Shown here piece by piece: positions 8,679 to 17,709 of a stretch of DNA of 64,000 nt. A program made the translations under genes and the position numbers. Under the pieces are notes generated by a model, which saw only the letters and a list, made by a program, of their open reading frames with translations, had not been told where the DNA came from and ran no database searches. The DNA lies in NCBI GenBank assembly GCA_947500575.1, contig CANMSI010000001.1:62001-126000 (forward strand), written 5' to 3'. Origin of the DNA: an uncultured Flavobacteriaceae bacterium. GTDB taxonomy: Bacteria; Bacteroidota; Bacteroidia; Flavobacteriales; Flavobacteriaceae. Within the stretch, counting starts at the first letter, position 1. Each line of letters opens with the position of its first letter.

Positions 8679-11285
8679 TTATTTAATTACCAATTTTCCA
8701 CTTTTGTAGGTACTGGATCCTTGTTTTAATTGATAGATATACAAGCCAGATGGAAGTTTATTTTTTACAATTGTCAGTTCATTTTGACCTACTACAGAAG
8801 TTCCGATTAATTGGTGCGAACTCATTTGTTTCCCATCAAGTGAATATATATTAAATTCAAAGGCATCGGCCGTATCAGCATAGTAATACAATACCCCTTC
8901 ATCTTCAATTGGATTGGGCAACACCAAGGTTTCTTCAGTATCTTCCAAAACAAAGTCAGAACTTGGCATATCATTACTAAAAGTAATGTCTGATAAATTC
9001 AATACTTTAGTTTCTACAGTCCCATTTGTAGAAGTTAGGGTAAATACCAAAACTTTGATATTTGCAAAATCTGTGGAAACACTATTAAGGTCTTTGAACT
9101 CCTCAGCAAGAATGTGATACGCTTTTTCTTCTTGATTAAGCGTTATCATGGTACTGTATTGATCTTCCCAAGCATCGATTCCTGGTTTTACCAAAGTAAT
9201 TTTCATTGTTCCAGTTCCAGAAGCATTAAAACTTAGAGACCTATATTCTGACAAATCAACCGCTTTGAACCTTGGATTCATAGCCCTGTAAACTCCTATA
9301 TAATCCTTAGTTTCGCCTTTTAAAATAACATTTCGCTCTACTCTATATCCATCTCCAGTGTATAATTGATTGTTAGGAACTATGTCATACTGTTCCATCG
9401 TATTCCCTTCTGCAGAATTGTCAAGGCCCCATGGAGCATCTGCCACAAAAAGATCATCTGGTGTTTTTCCATTGGAAGGAGACAATCTAAACCCAAAATC
9501 GAATAAAGCCCCTGTAGAAACTTCAACTTCCTCAATATAAGTTGTTAAAGTTCGCGTCTGCGTAAACAAATCGGTGTCCGAAGTTTCTGTTTTCTTAATA
9601 CCACCTTGCATAAAAACTTCTTCAGTAAAATCATTATTTACAATTTCCATACGAACCTGACCATTTTTATAATTTGCCTTTCTGACAAATACAGGTGGTG
9701 GGTTAGATGCTTTGTAATCTACAATAGGTGCATTTTCTTCCAATAAGTTAAGTACTTCCTCTCCTAGACTTAAAACATCATCTAATGAATTAGCCCAAAT
9801 TTGAAAGTTATAGTAGCCTACATTTGGCTCAAACTTGTCAATATTCCAATGAGATTCAATAGTAAAGGCATCACTAGCATTAACTCGTGCCGAAAAAGTA
9901 AGGGCAAACTCAATAGTGCCATCCGCCTGTTTAATTACAGATTTAATAAAGTCTTTTTCTCTAAGTTGAATTTTAGAAACAGATAGTAATTCTGCCCCTA
10001 AAAAACGATCACAAATAAATTTGCTGTGCTCATATACCTTATTATCGGTTTTTATAACCATTAAAGCTCCTATTGTTTCATTATCCGATAAGTAATCAAC
10101 CGTAAAAATATCAGAGGCATTTGTAAGGTCTAACAGATCTTCTGGCGAAGATTCAATAGTTCTTGTTTCTCCAATAACTTCCAGAGGAACCAAGGCAGAA
10201 AGGGTAATGCTATGCGGGTTGGGTTTTGTTTTAGCAATTTGCACATCTGCTTTTGTAATGCTTCTTGCTACCGTTTTATTAAAAGAGTAGTTCTTCTTAG
10301 CTCTATTGTAATTCCGATTGCTAATAAGACTGGCCAAGCGGTCATTACTTTCTAAGCCACCGTTATTAGCACCTGAAGTTTGAGTCAGTTTTGGACAATT
10401 GCTTACTCCAGAGCAGGCCGGATCATCACAGTCAATTAAACCATCTCCATCATCATCTGTTCCGTTAGCACAATCTTCTTGAGGAACAGGGGCTGTTGGG
10501 CAGCGTGCGCCGTCATTACTAGAACTGGAGGGACCAAATGCAAAAAGGTTTGAATTCATTGATTCATTCAATACATCTTGCACATTATTAATAATATAAA
10601 CCGTACCGGTTTGATTTGCAGAAACATAGAAGTTTCCTTCCACATCAAAATAAACCGCACCATAGGTATAATTGAATCCCTCTAAAATAGGAACTTCACC
10701 TAAATCTTCCACATTTCCCGTAGCCGCATTAATTCGGTATAAATGGTTCGATCCTTTTTCTACCGTATATAGCATGCCATCAACTGCATTGAAAGCCCAA
10801 TCATGTATGCTAATGTTTTTGTTTAATGTTAAGTTTTGAAGAAATGTAAGATAAGTATTAGATTCAGGGTTTAGATCAATCGCATAATAGGTAGTGCCGC
10901 CACCCTTCAAATAATAGATACCTGCTGTACTAATATCACCTACATAACGATTGCTGTTGGGTAAGTCCCCAAAAGTAAAGGTAGTAGTTTGGAAATCTTT
11001 ACCAATACGCACGATAGTCTTTGCTGGGGAAGATAATGAACCCCAGATGTAACCATCTGTGGGATTATACGCTGCAGCATTAATACTACCAGGGGTAACA
11101 TCAGTAGCTACTTCATAAGATCTTCCAGATGCTAGGTCCAAAGCATACACATCATTATACTGAAATAAGTAAGCGTTAAAATCGCAATTGAATGGTAATT
11201 CCTGTGCAAAAACAAAAGGAGTAACCAAAAAACATAATAGTAATAAAGTACCTTTTAATCTATTTTTTAAGTAAACATGTGCCAT
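8679..11285 (-). CDS. large secreted protein with T9SS type A sorting domain
   Basis: The 868-aa protein has a signal peptide (hydrophobic GTLLLLCFLVTPFVFAQ) and ends in a typical type IX secretion sorting domain of about 75 residues: LVLPNPIEDEG, then FNIYSLDGKQM, then LPSGLYIYQLKQG and the final YKSGKLVIK. It should cross the outer membrane by the PorV/PorU machinery and be surface-attached or released. The N-terminal ~260 residues contain propeller-like repeats (YNPTDGYIWGSL, FNAVDGMLYTVEKG). A DDDGDGLIDCDDPAC loop near residue 280 is a calcium-binding, thrombospondin type 3-like spacer. The middle is unrecognised beta-rich sequence. No catalytic motif was found, so adhesion or surface binding is a guess. 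A minus-strand -7 box lies upstream. Confidence 0.85.
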   Translation of the reverse strand: MAHVYLKNRLKGTLLLLCFLVTPFVFAQELPFNCDFNAYLFQYNDVYALDLASGRSYEVATDVTPGSINAAAYNPTDGYIWGSLSSPAKTIVRIGKDFQTTTFTFGDLPNSNRYVGDISTAGIYYLKGGGTTYYAIDLNPESNTYLTFLQNLTLNKNISIHDWAFNAVDGMLYTVEKGSNHLYRINAATGNVEDLGEVPILEGFNYTYGAVYFDVEGNFYVSANQTGTVYIINNVQDVLNESMNSNLFAFGPSSSSNDGARCPTAPVPQEDCANGTDDDGDGLIDCDDPACSGVSNCPKLTQTSGANNGGLESNDRLASLISNRNYNRAKKNYSFNKTVARSITKADVQIAKTKPNPHSITLSALVPLEVIGETRTIESSPEDLLDLTNASDIFTVDYLSDNETIGALMVIKTDNKVYEHSKFICDRFLGAELLSVSKIQLREKDFIKSVIKQADGTIEFALTFSARVNASDAFTIESHWNIDKFEPNVGYYNFQIWANSLDDVLSLGEEVLNLLEENAPIVDYKASNPPPVFVRKANYKNGQVRMEIVNNDFTEEVFMQGGIKKTETSDTDLFTQTRTLTTYIEEVEVSTGALFDFGFRLSPSNGKTPDDLFVADAPWGLDNSAEGNTMEQYDIVPNNQLYTGDGYRVERNVILKGETKDYIGVYRAMNPRFKAVDLSEYRSLSFNASGTGTMKITLVKPGIDAWEDQYSTMITLNQEEKAYHILAEEFKDLNSVSTDFANIKVLVFTLTSTNGTVETKVLNLSDITFSNDMPSSDFVLEDTEETLVLPNPIEDEGVLYYYADTADAFEFNIYSLDGKQMSSHQLIGTSVVGQNELTIVKNKLPSGLYIYQLKQGSSTYKSGKLVIK

Positions 11286-11618
11286 AAGGGTAGGATTTGG
11301 GTTGTATTTCTATTAATTACAGGACAAACATAATGTACATTTGTTAGGATTTTTCCTACATATAGATTTACTTCTTAAATAACTCGGTGGATAGCGTTTT
11401 ATTGTAGATGAATCGTTAAACCACCACCTTTCGTACAGTTTAACTCGCTCATTCATAAGAGAGTTGTGCATTTAATATCAAAAAAAAGGAAGGTTCATAA
11501 TGGACAGAAGAAGCCAAAATATCTTAGGCTAATTTCAAAACCTTTCGGATAATTGAAGTATGGATTTTAAAATACGGTTCGGTTTTCTTACTTTGCAACA
11601 GACCTTGAACTAAGAACT
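11286..11618. other. 333-bp divergent intergenic region
   Basis: This is non-coding DNA between the T9SS cargo gene (leftward) and the acyl-CoA ligase (rightward). On the minus strand, TATGTTTG (complement of 11325-11332) is an exact -7 element for the cargo gene. About 20 bases upstream of it lies a hyphenated palindrome, TAGGA-tttt-TCCTA (11345-11358), placed where a -33 element or operator would be. For the ligase gene only an imperfect -7 (TTACTTTG near 11588) is visible. No credible small ORF or RNA gene was seen in the rest. Confidence 0.5.
11325..11332 (-). promoter_or_regulatory. -7 promoter element of the T9SS cargo gene
   Basis: Read on the minus strand this is TATGTTTG, an exact TAnnTTTG match, 40 bases upstream of the start codon. 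No clear -33 TTTG is visible. Confidence 0.4.
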
Positions 11619-13403
11619 ATGCAAGCAATTACACGCCTCTTTGATTTTCCTTACTACCAATTAGAACGATTTCCCTTAAAAGATGCCCTTGTTACCAAAT
11701 ATGATGGCAAGTGGGTAAAAACATCGTCTCAAGAATATGTAGATAAAGCAAATGCCATTAGTAGAGGTCTCCTAAAACTGGGAGTGCAACCCAATGATAA
11801 AATTGCTCTGATTTCTTTAACCAATAGAACGGAGTGGAATATCATGGACATCGGAATTTTACAATTGGGAGCTCAAAATGTGCCTATCTACCCTACCATA
11901 TCACAGGAAGATTATGAATATGTATTAAACCATTCTGGCGCTACTCATTGTTTTGTTTCTTGTTCCGAAGTATATGGAAAAGTTGAAGCGATTAAGGCAA
12001 ATGTACCTAGTTTAAAAGAAGTTTATTCTTTTGACCAATTATCCAATTGTAAAAATTGGAATACGGTTTTAGAATTAGGAAGTGATAAATCTAATCAGGA
12101 AGAGGTAGAAAAATTAAAGGCGGCGGTAAAGCCAGAAGACTTAGCTACTTTGATATACACTTCTGGAACTACAGGAAGGCCTAAAGGAGTAATGTTATCT
12201 CACCAAAATGTAGTAAGCAATGCAATTAACAGTTCGGAGAGACTGCCTTTTGAAGAAGGAAAAAGCAAGGCACTTAGTTTTCTGCCTGTGTGTCATATCT
12301 ATGAGCGCATGATGATGTATCTCTATCAATATTCTGGAGTAAGTATTTATTTTGCGGAGTCTTTAGAAAAAATAAGCGATAACTTAAAAGAAACGAAGCC
12401 GCATGTTATGACGGCAGTACCTCGCCTTTTAGAAAAGGTGTATGATAAAATCATAGGAAAAGGAGAAGAGCTTACAGGGATTAAAAAGAAATTATTCTTT
12501 TGGGCAGTGAAAGTAGGTCTTCAATATGAGCCATACGGACAAAACGGATGGTGGTATGAGCGTAAATTGGCATTAGCTCGGAAACTTATCTTTAGCAAAT
12601 GGAAAGAAGGTTTGGGTGGTAATATAGAAACGATCTCTTCTGGTAGTGCTGCTTTACAACCTAGACTGGCTCGGATCTACAATGCTGCTGGAATGAAAGT
12701 AATGGAAGGTTATGGGCTTACAGAAACTTCACCCGTAGTATCTGTAAATGAAGAAATAAATCAAGGATTGAAAATTGGAACTGTGGGAAGGCCTATTGCA
12801 GATACAGAAGTTAAAATTGAGCAGGATGGAGAAATTTGTATCAAAGGTCCACAAGTAATGATGGGGTACTATAAAGACCCGGAGAAAACCGCTGAAGTTC
12901 TTAAAGATGGCTATTTCCATACGGGCGATATTGGCGAAATAGATGGTGATGGATTCTTAAAAATAACAGATCGTAAAAAACAGATGTTTAAAACTTCTGG
13001 TGGTAAATATGTTGCTCCCCAACTTTTAGAAAATCGTTTTAAGCAATCTCGTTTTATTGATCAAATCATGGTTGTAGGTGAAGGAGAAAAAATGCCTGGA
13101 GCCATTATACAACCTAACTTTGAATTTCTATATGAGTGGGCCCAAGAAAACAAGCTTACGTTAGGTGAGAATTCCGATATTATTGTCAATGAGCAGGTGC
13201 TGGCACGTTTTCAGGAAGAAGTTGATCTGGCGAACGAGAATTTCGCAAAATGGGAAAAAGTAAAACAGTTTAGATTAACCCCAGATGTATGGAGCATTGC
13301 AGAAGGGCACCTTACCCCTACCATGAAATTAAGGCGCAAAATTATAAAGGAAAAGTACATTGCATTATATAATGATATCTATGGACATACAGCTTCGAAT
13401 TAA
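11619..13403 (+). CDS. long-chain acyl-CoA synthetase (AMP-forming)
   Basis: It activates fatty acids with ATP and CoA to acyl-CoA, the entry step to the beta-oxidation genes just downstream. It is an AMP-binding (ANL) enzyme of 594 aa. The P-loop LIYTSGTTGRPKG sits at about residues 178-190. The central motif GYGLTETSPVVSVN and the hinge region YFHTGDIGEIDGDGFLKITDRKKQ are intact, followed by TSGGKYVAPQLLENRF. The form with a large C-terminal domain resembles eukaryotic FAA1-type and Bacteroidota long-chain synthetases. It lies on the same strand as the MarR-fad operon but 164 bases away, and the MarR gene has its own promoter. Chain-length preference cannot be read from the sequence. Confidence 0.93.
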   Translation: MQAITRLFDFPYYQLERFPLKDALVTKYDGKWVKTSSQEYVDKANAISRGLLKLGVQPNDKIALISLTNRTEWNIMDIGILQLGAQNVPIYPTISQEDYEYVLNHSGATHCFVSCSEVYGKVEAIKANVPSLKEVYSFDQLSNCKNWNTVLELGSDKSNQEEVEKLKAAVKPEDLATLIYTSGTTGRPKGVMLSHQNVVSNAINSSERLPFEEGKSKALSFLPVCHIYERMMMYLYQYSGVSIYFAESLEKISDNLKETKPHVMTAVPRLLEKVYDKIIGKGEELTGIKKKLFFWAVKVGLQYEPYGQNGWWYERKLALARKLIFSKWKEGLGGNIETISSGSAALQPRLARIYNAAGMKVMEGYGLTETSPVVSVNEEINQGLKIGTVGRPIADTEVKIEQDGEICIKGPQVMMGYYKDPEKTAEVLKDGYFHTGDIGEIDGDGFLKITDRKKQMFKTSGGKYVAPQLLENRFKQSRFIDQIMVVGEGEKMPGAIIQPNFEFLYEWAQENKLTLGENSDIIVNEQVLARFQEEVDLANENFAKWEKVKQFRLTPDVWSIAEGHLTPTMKLRRKIIKEKYIALYNDIYGHTASN

Positions 13404-13509
13404 CTTATGAAGTAGCTGAAAATTCCTTTTCCTTGGAGCTAGACTCCTTGAATTTCTAGGGTCTCAAAAACTCGGTTCTTCACTTCTCACCAGTGGTCAT
13501 ATTTTTTAC

Positions 13510-13537
13510 AAATTTATTATGCATGCATAATAAATTT
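13510..13537. promoter_or_regulatory. perfect 28-bp palindrome, probable MarR operator
   Basis: The arm AAATTTATTATGCA (13510-13523) is followed directly by its exact reverse complement (13524-13537). It ends three bases before the -7 box of the MarR gene, so it covers the -33 region. MarR dimers bind palindromes of this kind and commonly repress their own operon. The repressor identity is inferred from position. Confidence 0.7.
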
Positions 13538-13540
13538 TCC

Positions 13541-13548
13541 TATATTTG
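13541..13548 (+). promoter_or_regulatory. -7 promoter element of the marR-fadNAE operon
   Basis: TATATTTG is an exact TAnnTTTG match 19 bases before the MarR ATG. The -33 position falls inside the adjacent palindrome, so repressor binding would block polymerase. Confidence 0.6.
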
Positions 13549-13567
13549 AAAGTTCATTGTAAAAAGT

Positions 13568-14020
13568 ATGAAGGAACTAACCATCGATTATGCCTTGCGA
13601 GCCACTTGGCAAGCTGTAGCCAGAATGTATAATGAGGAGGCCAAAAATTTTGACCTCACTATGGCAATAGGCTTTACTTTGCTTAGTATTGACCCAAAAA
13701 CTGGGACCCCTTCTACTTCACTAGGCCCAAAAATGGGAATGGAAGCCACTAGCCTTTCTAGAATTTTAAAAAGTATTGAAGAAAAAGGTTATATCGTTCG
13801 GAAACCAAATCCCAAAGATGGAAGAGGTGTTCTCATATACCTTACAGACCTTGGGCTAAAAAAACGTGGAATTTCCAAAGAGGTGGTATTTCGATTTAAC
13901 GATGTTGTAAAGGAGCATTTAACGGAAGAAAAGTTAAATCACTTTTATGAAGTAGCAGATATCATCAACAAACTGATAGTAGACAAAAAAGTATATAACA
14001 AGAAAGAATACAACAACTAA
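13568..14020 (+). CDS. MarR family transcriptional regulator of the fad operon
   Basis: At 150 aa this is a typical MarR winged-helix dimer. The recognition helix region MGMEATSLSRILKSIEEKGYIVRK is followed by the wing PNPKDGRGVLIYLTDLGLKKR, whose DxR pattern is the family signature. The gene starts 19 bases after a -7 box that is abutted by a perfect 28-bp palindrome, and fadN follows 16 bases downstream. The simple reading is an autoregulated repressor of beta-oxidation, released by an acyl-CoA or fatty-acid ligand. The ligand is inferred from context only. It takes the place that the TetR-type FadR has in Bacillus. Confidence 0.88.
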   Translation: MKELTIDYALRATWQAVARMYNEEAKNFDLTMAIGFTLLSIDPKTGTPSTSLGPKMGMEATSLSRILKSIEEKGYIVRKPNPKDGRGVLIYLTDLGLKKRGISKEVVFRFNDVVKEHLTEEKLNHFYEVADIINKLIVDKKVYNKKEYNN

Positions 14021-14036
14021 TTAATAATAGTTCCTA

Positions 14037-16442
14037 ATGAATAAACACATTAAAAAGGTAGCAGTGATAGGATCAGGTATCATGGGAAGTGGTATTGCTT
14101 GTCATTTTGCCAATATTGGTGTAGAAGTACTCCTCTTAGATATTGTTCCCAGAGAACTGAACGATAAGGAAAAAGCAAAAGGACTCACCTTGGCAGATAA
14201 GCAAGTTAAAAATCGCTTGGTCAATGATTCCCTTACCGCTGCTTTAAAATCGAAACCCTCTCCAATTTATCATAAAAAATTTGCCAACAGAATCACTACT
14301 GGAAACTTAGAAGATGATATTGCGAAAGTAAGTAAGGTAGATTGGATTATTGAAGTTGTTGTAGAGCGATTAGATATAAAACAACAGGTTTTTGAGAACT
14401 TGGAAAAATATCGAACCCCGGGAACTTTAATTACTTCTAATACTTCTGGAATTCCTATCAAATTTATGAGCGAGGGAAGAAGTGATGATTTCCAAAAACA
14501 TTTTTGTGGAACGCACTTTTTTAATCCAGCAAGATATTTGAAACTTTTTGAAATTATTCCAGGACCAAAAACTGCTCCTGAGGTGCTTAGTTTCTTAAAT
14601 GGATATGGGGAGCAATTCTTAGGAAAAACATCGGTAGTTGCAAAAGATACTCCTGCCTTTATTGGAAATAGAATAGGGATTTTTAGTATTCAAAGTCTTT
14701 TTCATGCTGTAAATGGCATGGGACTTACCATTGAAGAAGTTGATAAGCTAACAGGCCCTGTAATTGGAAGACCCAAGTCGGCAACTTTCCGAACCGTGGA
14801 TGTGGTTGGCTTAGACACCTTGGTACATGTAGCTAATGGAATTGCTGAGAATTGCCCAGATGATGAACGCTTAGCGTTATTTCAATTACCAGATTTCATC
14901 AAAACAATGGTGGAAAACAAATGGTTGGGAAGTAAAACAGGACAAGGGTTTTATAAGAAAGTAAGAAAAGAAGATGGCTCAAGCGAAATTGTATCCTTAG
15001 ATCTAAATACGCTAGAATATAGACCTAAGCAGCGTGCAAAATTTGCTACCCTTGAGCTTACTAAAACCATTGATAATGTCATAGATCGTTTCAAAGTTTT
15101 AGTAGGTGGTAAAGACAAGGCTGGTGAGTTTTACCGCAAGAGTTTTGCTGCTTTATTTGCTTATGTATCCAACCGAATTCCTGAAATAACGGAAGAATTA
15201 TATAAAATTGATGACGCCATGAAAGCTGGTTTTGGATGGGAACATGGTCCTTTCCAAATTTGGGACGCTATTGGTATAGAAGAAGGTATTGCTATAATGA
15301 AAGCTGAAGGTTTAGCGCCTGCAGACTGGGTCAATGACATGTTGGCTTCAGGGAATAAATCGTTCTACAGTGTGAAGGACGGTGCTTCTTACTATTATGA
15401 CATTCCCAAGAAGGCTTCTGAAAAAATACCAGGACAAGATGCCTTTATTATTCTTGATAACATCCGTACATCTAATGAGGTGTTTAAAAACCCCGGAGTG
15501 GTTATAGAAGATATTGGAGATGGAATTTTAAATGTAGAATTCCAATCCAAAATGAATACAATTGGTGGTGATGTGTTGGCAGGTCTAAACAAAGCCATTG
15601 ATCTTGCGGAAAAAGACTTTCAAGGATTGGTGGTTGGAAATCAGGCTGCTAATTTTTCCGTAGGAGCCAATATCGGTATGATATTTATGATGGCTGTTGA
15701 ACAAGAGTATGAAGAACTAAACATGGCCATCAAAATGTTTCAGGATACTATGATGCGAATGCGCTATTCTGCCATCCCCACGGTATCTGCTCCCCATGGA
15801 ATGACACTTGGTGGTGGGTGCGAATTGTCCCTACATGCAGACAAAGTGGTTGCAGCAGCAGAAACTTATATGGGCTTAGTAGAATTTGGTGTAGGTGTGA
15901 TCCCTGGAGGTGGAGGCTCTAAAGAGTTTGCCCTAAGGGCCGCAGATACCTTTAAAAAGAATGATGTAGAACTTAATGTTTTACAAGAATATTTCCTCAC
16001 CATTGGTATGGCTAAAGTTTCTACCTCTGCCTATGAAGCCTTTGATATGGGTGTACTTCAAAAAGGAAAAGATATTGTAGTTGTAAATAAAGATCGTCAG
16101 ATCGCAACGGCAAAAGCGCATGCAAAACTTATGGCAGAAAGTGGTTATACACAACCTGCTAAACGAAAAGACATTAAAGTTCTTGGAAAGCAAGCCTTGG
16201 GTATGTTCTTGGTAGGAACGGACTCTATGGAAGCTAGTAAATACATAAGTGAGCACGATAAAAAAATTGCAAATAAACTAGCATATGTAATGGCAGGTGG
16301 AGATTTATCTGAACCTACCTATGTGAATGAACAATACTTGTTGGATTTAGAGCGTGAAGCATTCTTATCCTTGTGTTCTGAGCGTAAAACGCTAGAACGC
16401 ATCCAGCATATGTTAAAGACAGGGAAACCATTAAGAAATTAA
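14037..16442 (+). CDS. fadN: 3-hydroxyacyl-CoA dehydrogenase / enoyl-CoA hydratase, FadN type
   Basis: This bifunctional beta-oxidation enzyme hydrates enoyl-CoA and oxidises the 3-hydroxyacyl-CoA with NAD. Domain order is dehydrogenase first and hydratase last, the reverse of E. coli FadB and the same as Bacillus FadN (YusL); 801 aa also fits FadN. The NAD loop is VIGSGIMGSGIACHFA near the N-terminus, and the dehydrogenase His lies in GTHFFNPARY. The crotonase part begins near residue 500. Its oxyanion and catalytic segments are GMTLGGGCELSLHAD and GLVEFGVGVIPGGGG, supplying the two family glutamates. It is followed five bases later by the thiolase gene. Confidence 0.93.
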   Translation: MNKHIKKVAVIGSGIMGSGIACHFANIGVEVLLLDIVPRELNDKEKAKGLTLADKQVKNRLVNDSLTAALKSKPSPIYHKKFANRITTGNLEDDIAKVSKVDWIIEVVVERLDIKQQVFENLEKYRTPGTLITSNTSGIPIKFMSEGRSDDFQKHFCGTHFFNPARYLKLFEIIPGPKTAPEVLSFLNGYGEQFLGKTSVVAKDTPAFIGNRIGIFSIQSLFHAVNGMGLTIEEVDKLTGPVIGRPKSATFRTVDVVGLDTLVHVANGIAENCPDDERLALFQLPDFIKTMVENKWLGSKTGQGFYKKVRKEDGSSEIVSLDLNTLEYRPKQRAKFATLELTKTIDNVIDRFKVLVGGKDKAGEFYRKSFAALFAYVSNRIPEITEELYKIDDAMKAGFGWEHGPFQIWDAIGIEEGIAIMKAEGLAPADWVNDMLASGNKSFYSVKDGASYYYDIPKKASEKIPGQDAFIILDNIRTSNEVFKNPGVVIEDIGDGILNVEFQSKMNTIGGDVLAGLNKAIDLAEKDFQGLVVGNQAANFSVGANIGMIFMMAVEQEYEELNMAIKMFQDTMMRMRYSAIPTVSAPHGMTLGGGCELSLHADKVVAAAETYMGLVEFGVGVIPGGGGSKEFALRAADTFKKNDVELNVLQEYFLTIGMAKVSTSAYEAFDMGVLQKGKDIVVVNKDRQIATAKAHAKLMAESGYTQPAKRKDIKVLGKQALGMFLVGTDSMEASKYISEHDKKIANKLAYVMAGGDLSEPTYVNEQYLLDLEREAFLSLCSERKTLERIQHMLKTGKPLRN

Positions 16443-16447
16443 GAAAC

Positions 16448-17638
16448 ATGAAAACAGCATATATAGTAAAAGCATATAGAACCGCCGTAGGTAAGGCACC
16501 AAAAGGAGTATTTCGTTTCAAAAGAACGGATGAACTGGCCGCTGAAACCATCGAATATATGATGAAAGAGCTACCAGATTTTGATAAAAAACGCATTGAC
16601 GATGTCATTGTTGGAAATGCCATGCCTGAAGGTTCTCAGGGATTAAATATGGCGCGACTAATTTCTTTGATGGGATTAGACATTATAGATGTTCCTGGAG
16701 TAACTGTAAATAGATTTTGCTCTTCAGGAATTGAAACAATCGGAATTGCAACCGCAAAAATTCAGGCGGGTATGGCCGATTGTATTATTGCGGGTGGTGC
16801 GGAAAGCATGAGTGCAGTTCCTATGACTGGCTTTAAAACTGAATTAAATTATGATTTGGTAAATGCAGGTCATGAAGACTATTATTGGGGAATGGGAAAT
16901 ACAGCGGAAGCTGTAGCCAACCAATTTAAGGTGTCTAGAGAAGATCAGGATGAGTTTGCTTATAACTCGCACATGAAAGCGTTAAAAGCACAAGAAGAAA
17001 ATAGATTTCAAGATCAAATTGTCCCAATAGATGTAGATCATACGTTTGTAAATGGCGAAGGTAAAAAGGAAACTAAAACCTATACCGTTACCAAAGACGA
17101 AGGTCCAAGAAAAGGAACCAATCAAGCCGTTTTAAATAAATTAAGGCCGGTTTTTGCAGCTGGTGGTAGTGTTACTGCTGGTAATTCTTCTCAAATGAGT
17201 GATGGTGCCGCTTTTGTACTTATTATGAGTGAAGAAATGGTAAAAGAACTCAACCTTGAACCAATTGCACGTTTGGTGAACTACGCCGCTGCTGGTGTAG
17301 AGCCTCGTATAATGGGTATAGGACCTGTAAAAGCCATTCCAAAGGCTTTAAAACAAGCAGGTTTAAAGCAGGAGGATATTGAACTAATTGAACTTAATGA
17401 AGCTTTTGCTTCTCAATCGCTAGCAGTTATGCGCGAATTAGACCTTAACCAAGATATCGTAAACGTAAATGGCGGTGCCATTGCTTTAGGACATCCGTTA
17501 GGGTGTACTGGAGCAAAATTATCGGTGCAACTATTTGATGAAATGCGCAAAAGAAAAATGGAAGGCAAATATGGCATGGTAACCATGTGCGTAGGAACTG
17601 GACAAGGCGCAGCAGGAATTTTCGAATTTTTAAATTAA
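16448..17638 (+). CDS. fadA: acetyl-CoA C-acyltransferase (thiolase)
   Basis: It cleaves 3-ketoacyl-CoA with CoA to acetyl-CoA and a shortened acyl-CoA, the last step of the beta-oxidation cycle. The catalytic set is complete: the nucleophile Cys in [12 protein letters not shown], the His in [17 protein letters not shown], and the second Cys in [14 protein letters not shown] near the C-terminus. At 396 aa it has standard thiolase length. It begins five bases after fadN, so the two are translationally close and the products probably form a complex. The degradative role, and not biosynthetic acetoacetyl-CoA formation, is inferred from the operon. Confidence 0.95.
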   Translation: MKTAYIVKAYRTAVGKAPKGVFRFKRTDELAAETIEYMMKELPDFDKKRIDDVIVGNAMPEGSQGLNMARLISLMGLDIIDVPGVTVNRFCSSGIETIGIATAKIQAGMADCIIAGGAESMSAVPMTGFKTELNYDLVNAGHEDYYWGMGNTAEAVANQFKVSREDQDEFAYNSHMKALKAQEENRFQDQIVPIDVDHTFVNGEGKKETKTYTVTKDEGPRKGTNQAVLNKLRPVFAAGGSVTAGNSSQMSDGAAFVLIMSEEMVKELNLEPIARLVNYAAAGVEPRIMGIGPVKAIPKALKQAGLKQEDIELIELNEAFASQSLAVMRELDLNQDIVNVNGGAIALGHPLGCTGAKLSVQLFDEMRKRKMEGKYGMVTMCVGTGQGAAGIFEFLN

Positions 17639-17650
17639 ATAAGATTTTTT

Positions 17651-17683
17651 GGCATAGCGATCGTTTAAGACGATCACTATACC
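17651..17683 (+). other. hairpin in the fadA-fadE spacer
   Basis: An imperfect inverted repeat has a 6-bp inner stem GATCGT/ACGATC with a 5-base loop, then after a C/A mismatch four further pairs, and after another mismatch two G-C pairs. No T-tract follows. It lies in the only long gap (71 bases) of the operon and could be a processing or mRNA-stability element that sets the fadNA to fadE ratio. Confidence 0.4.
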
Positions 17684-17709
17684 AACCATAAATTATTAAA
17701 TATAATAGC

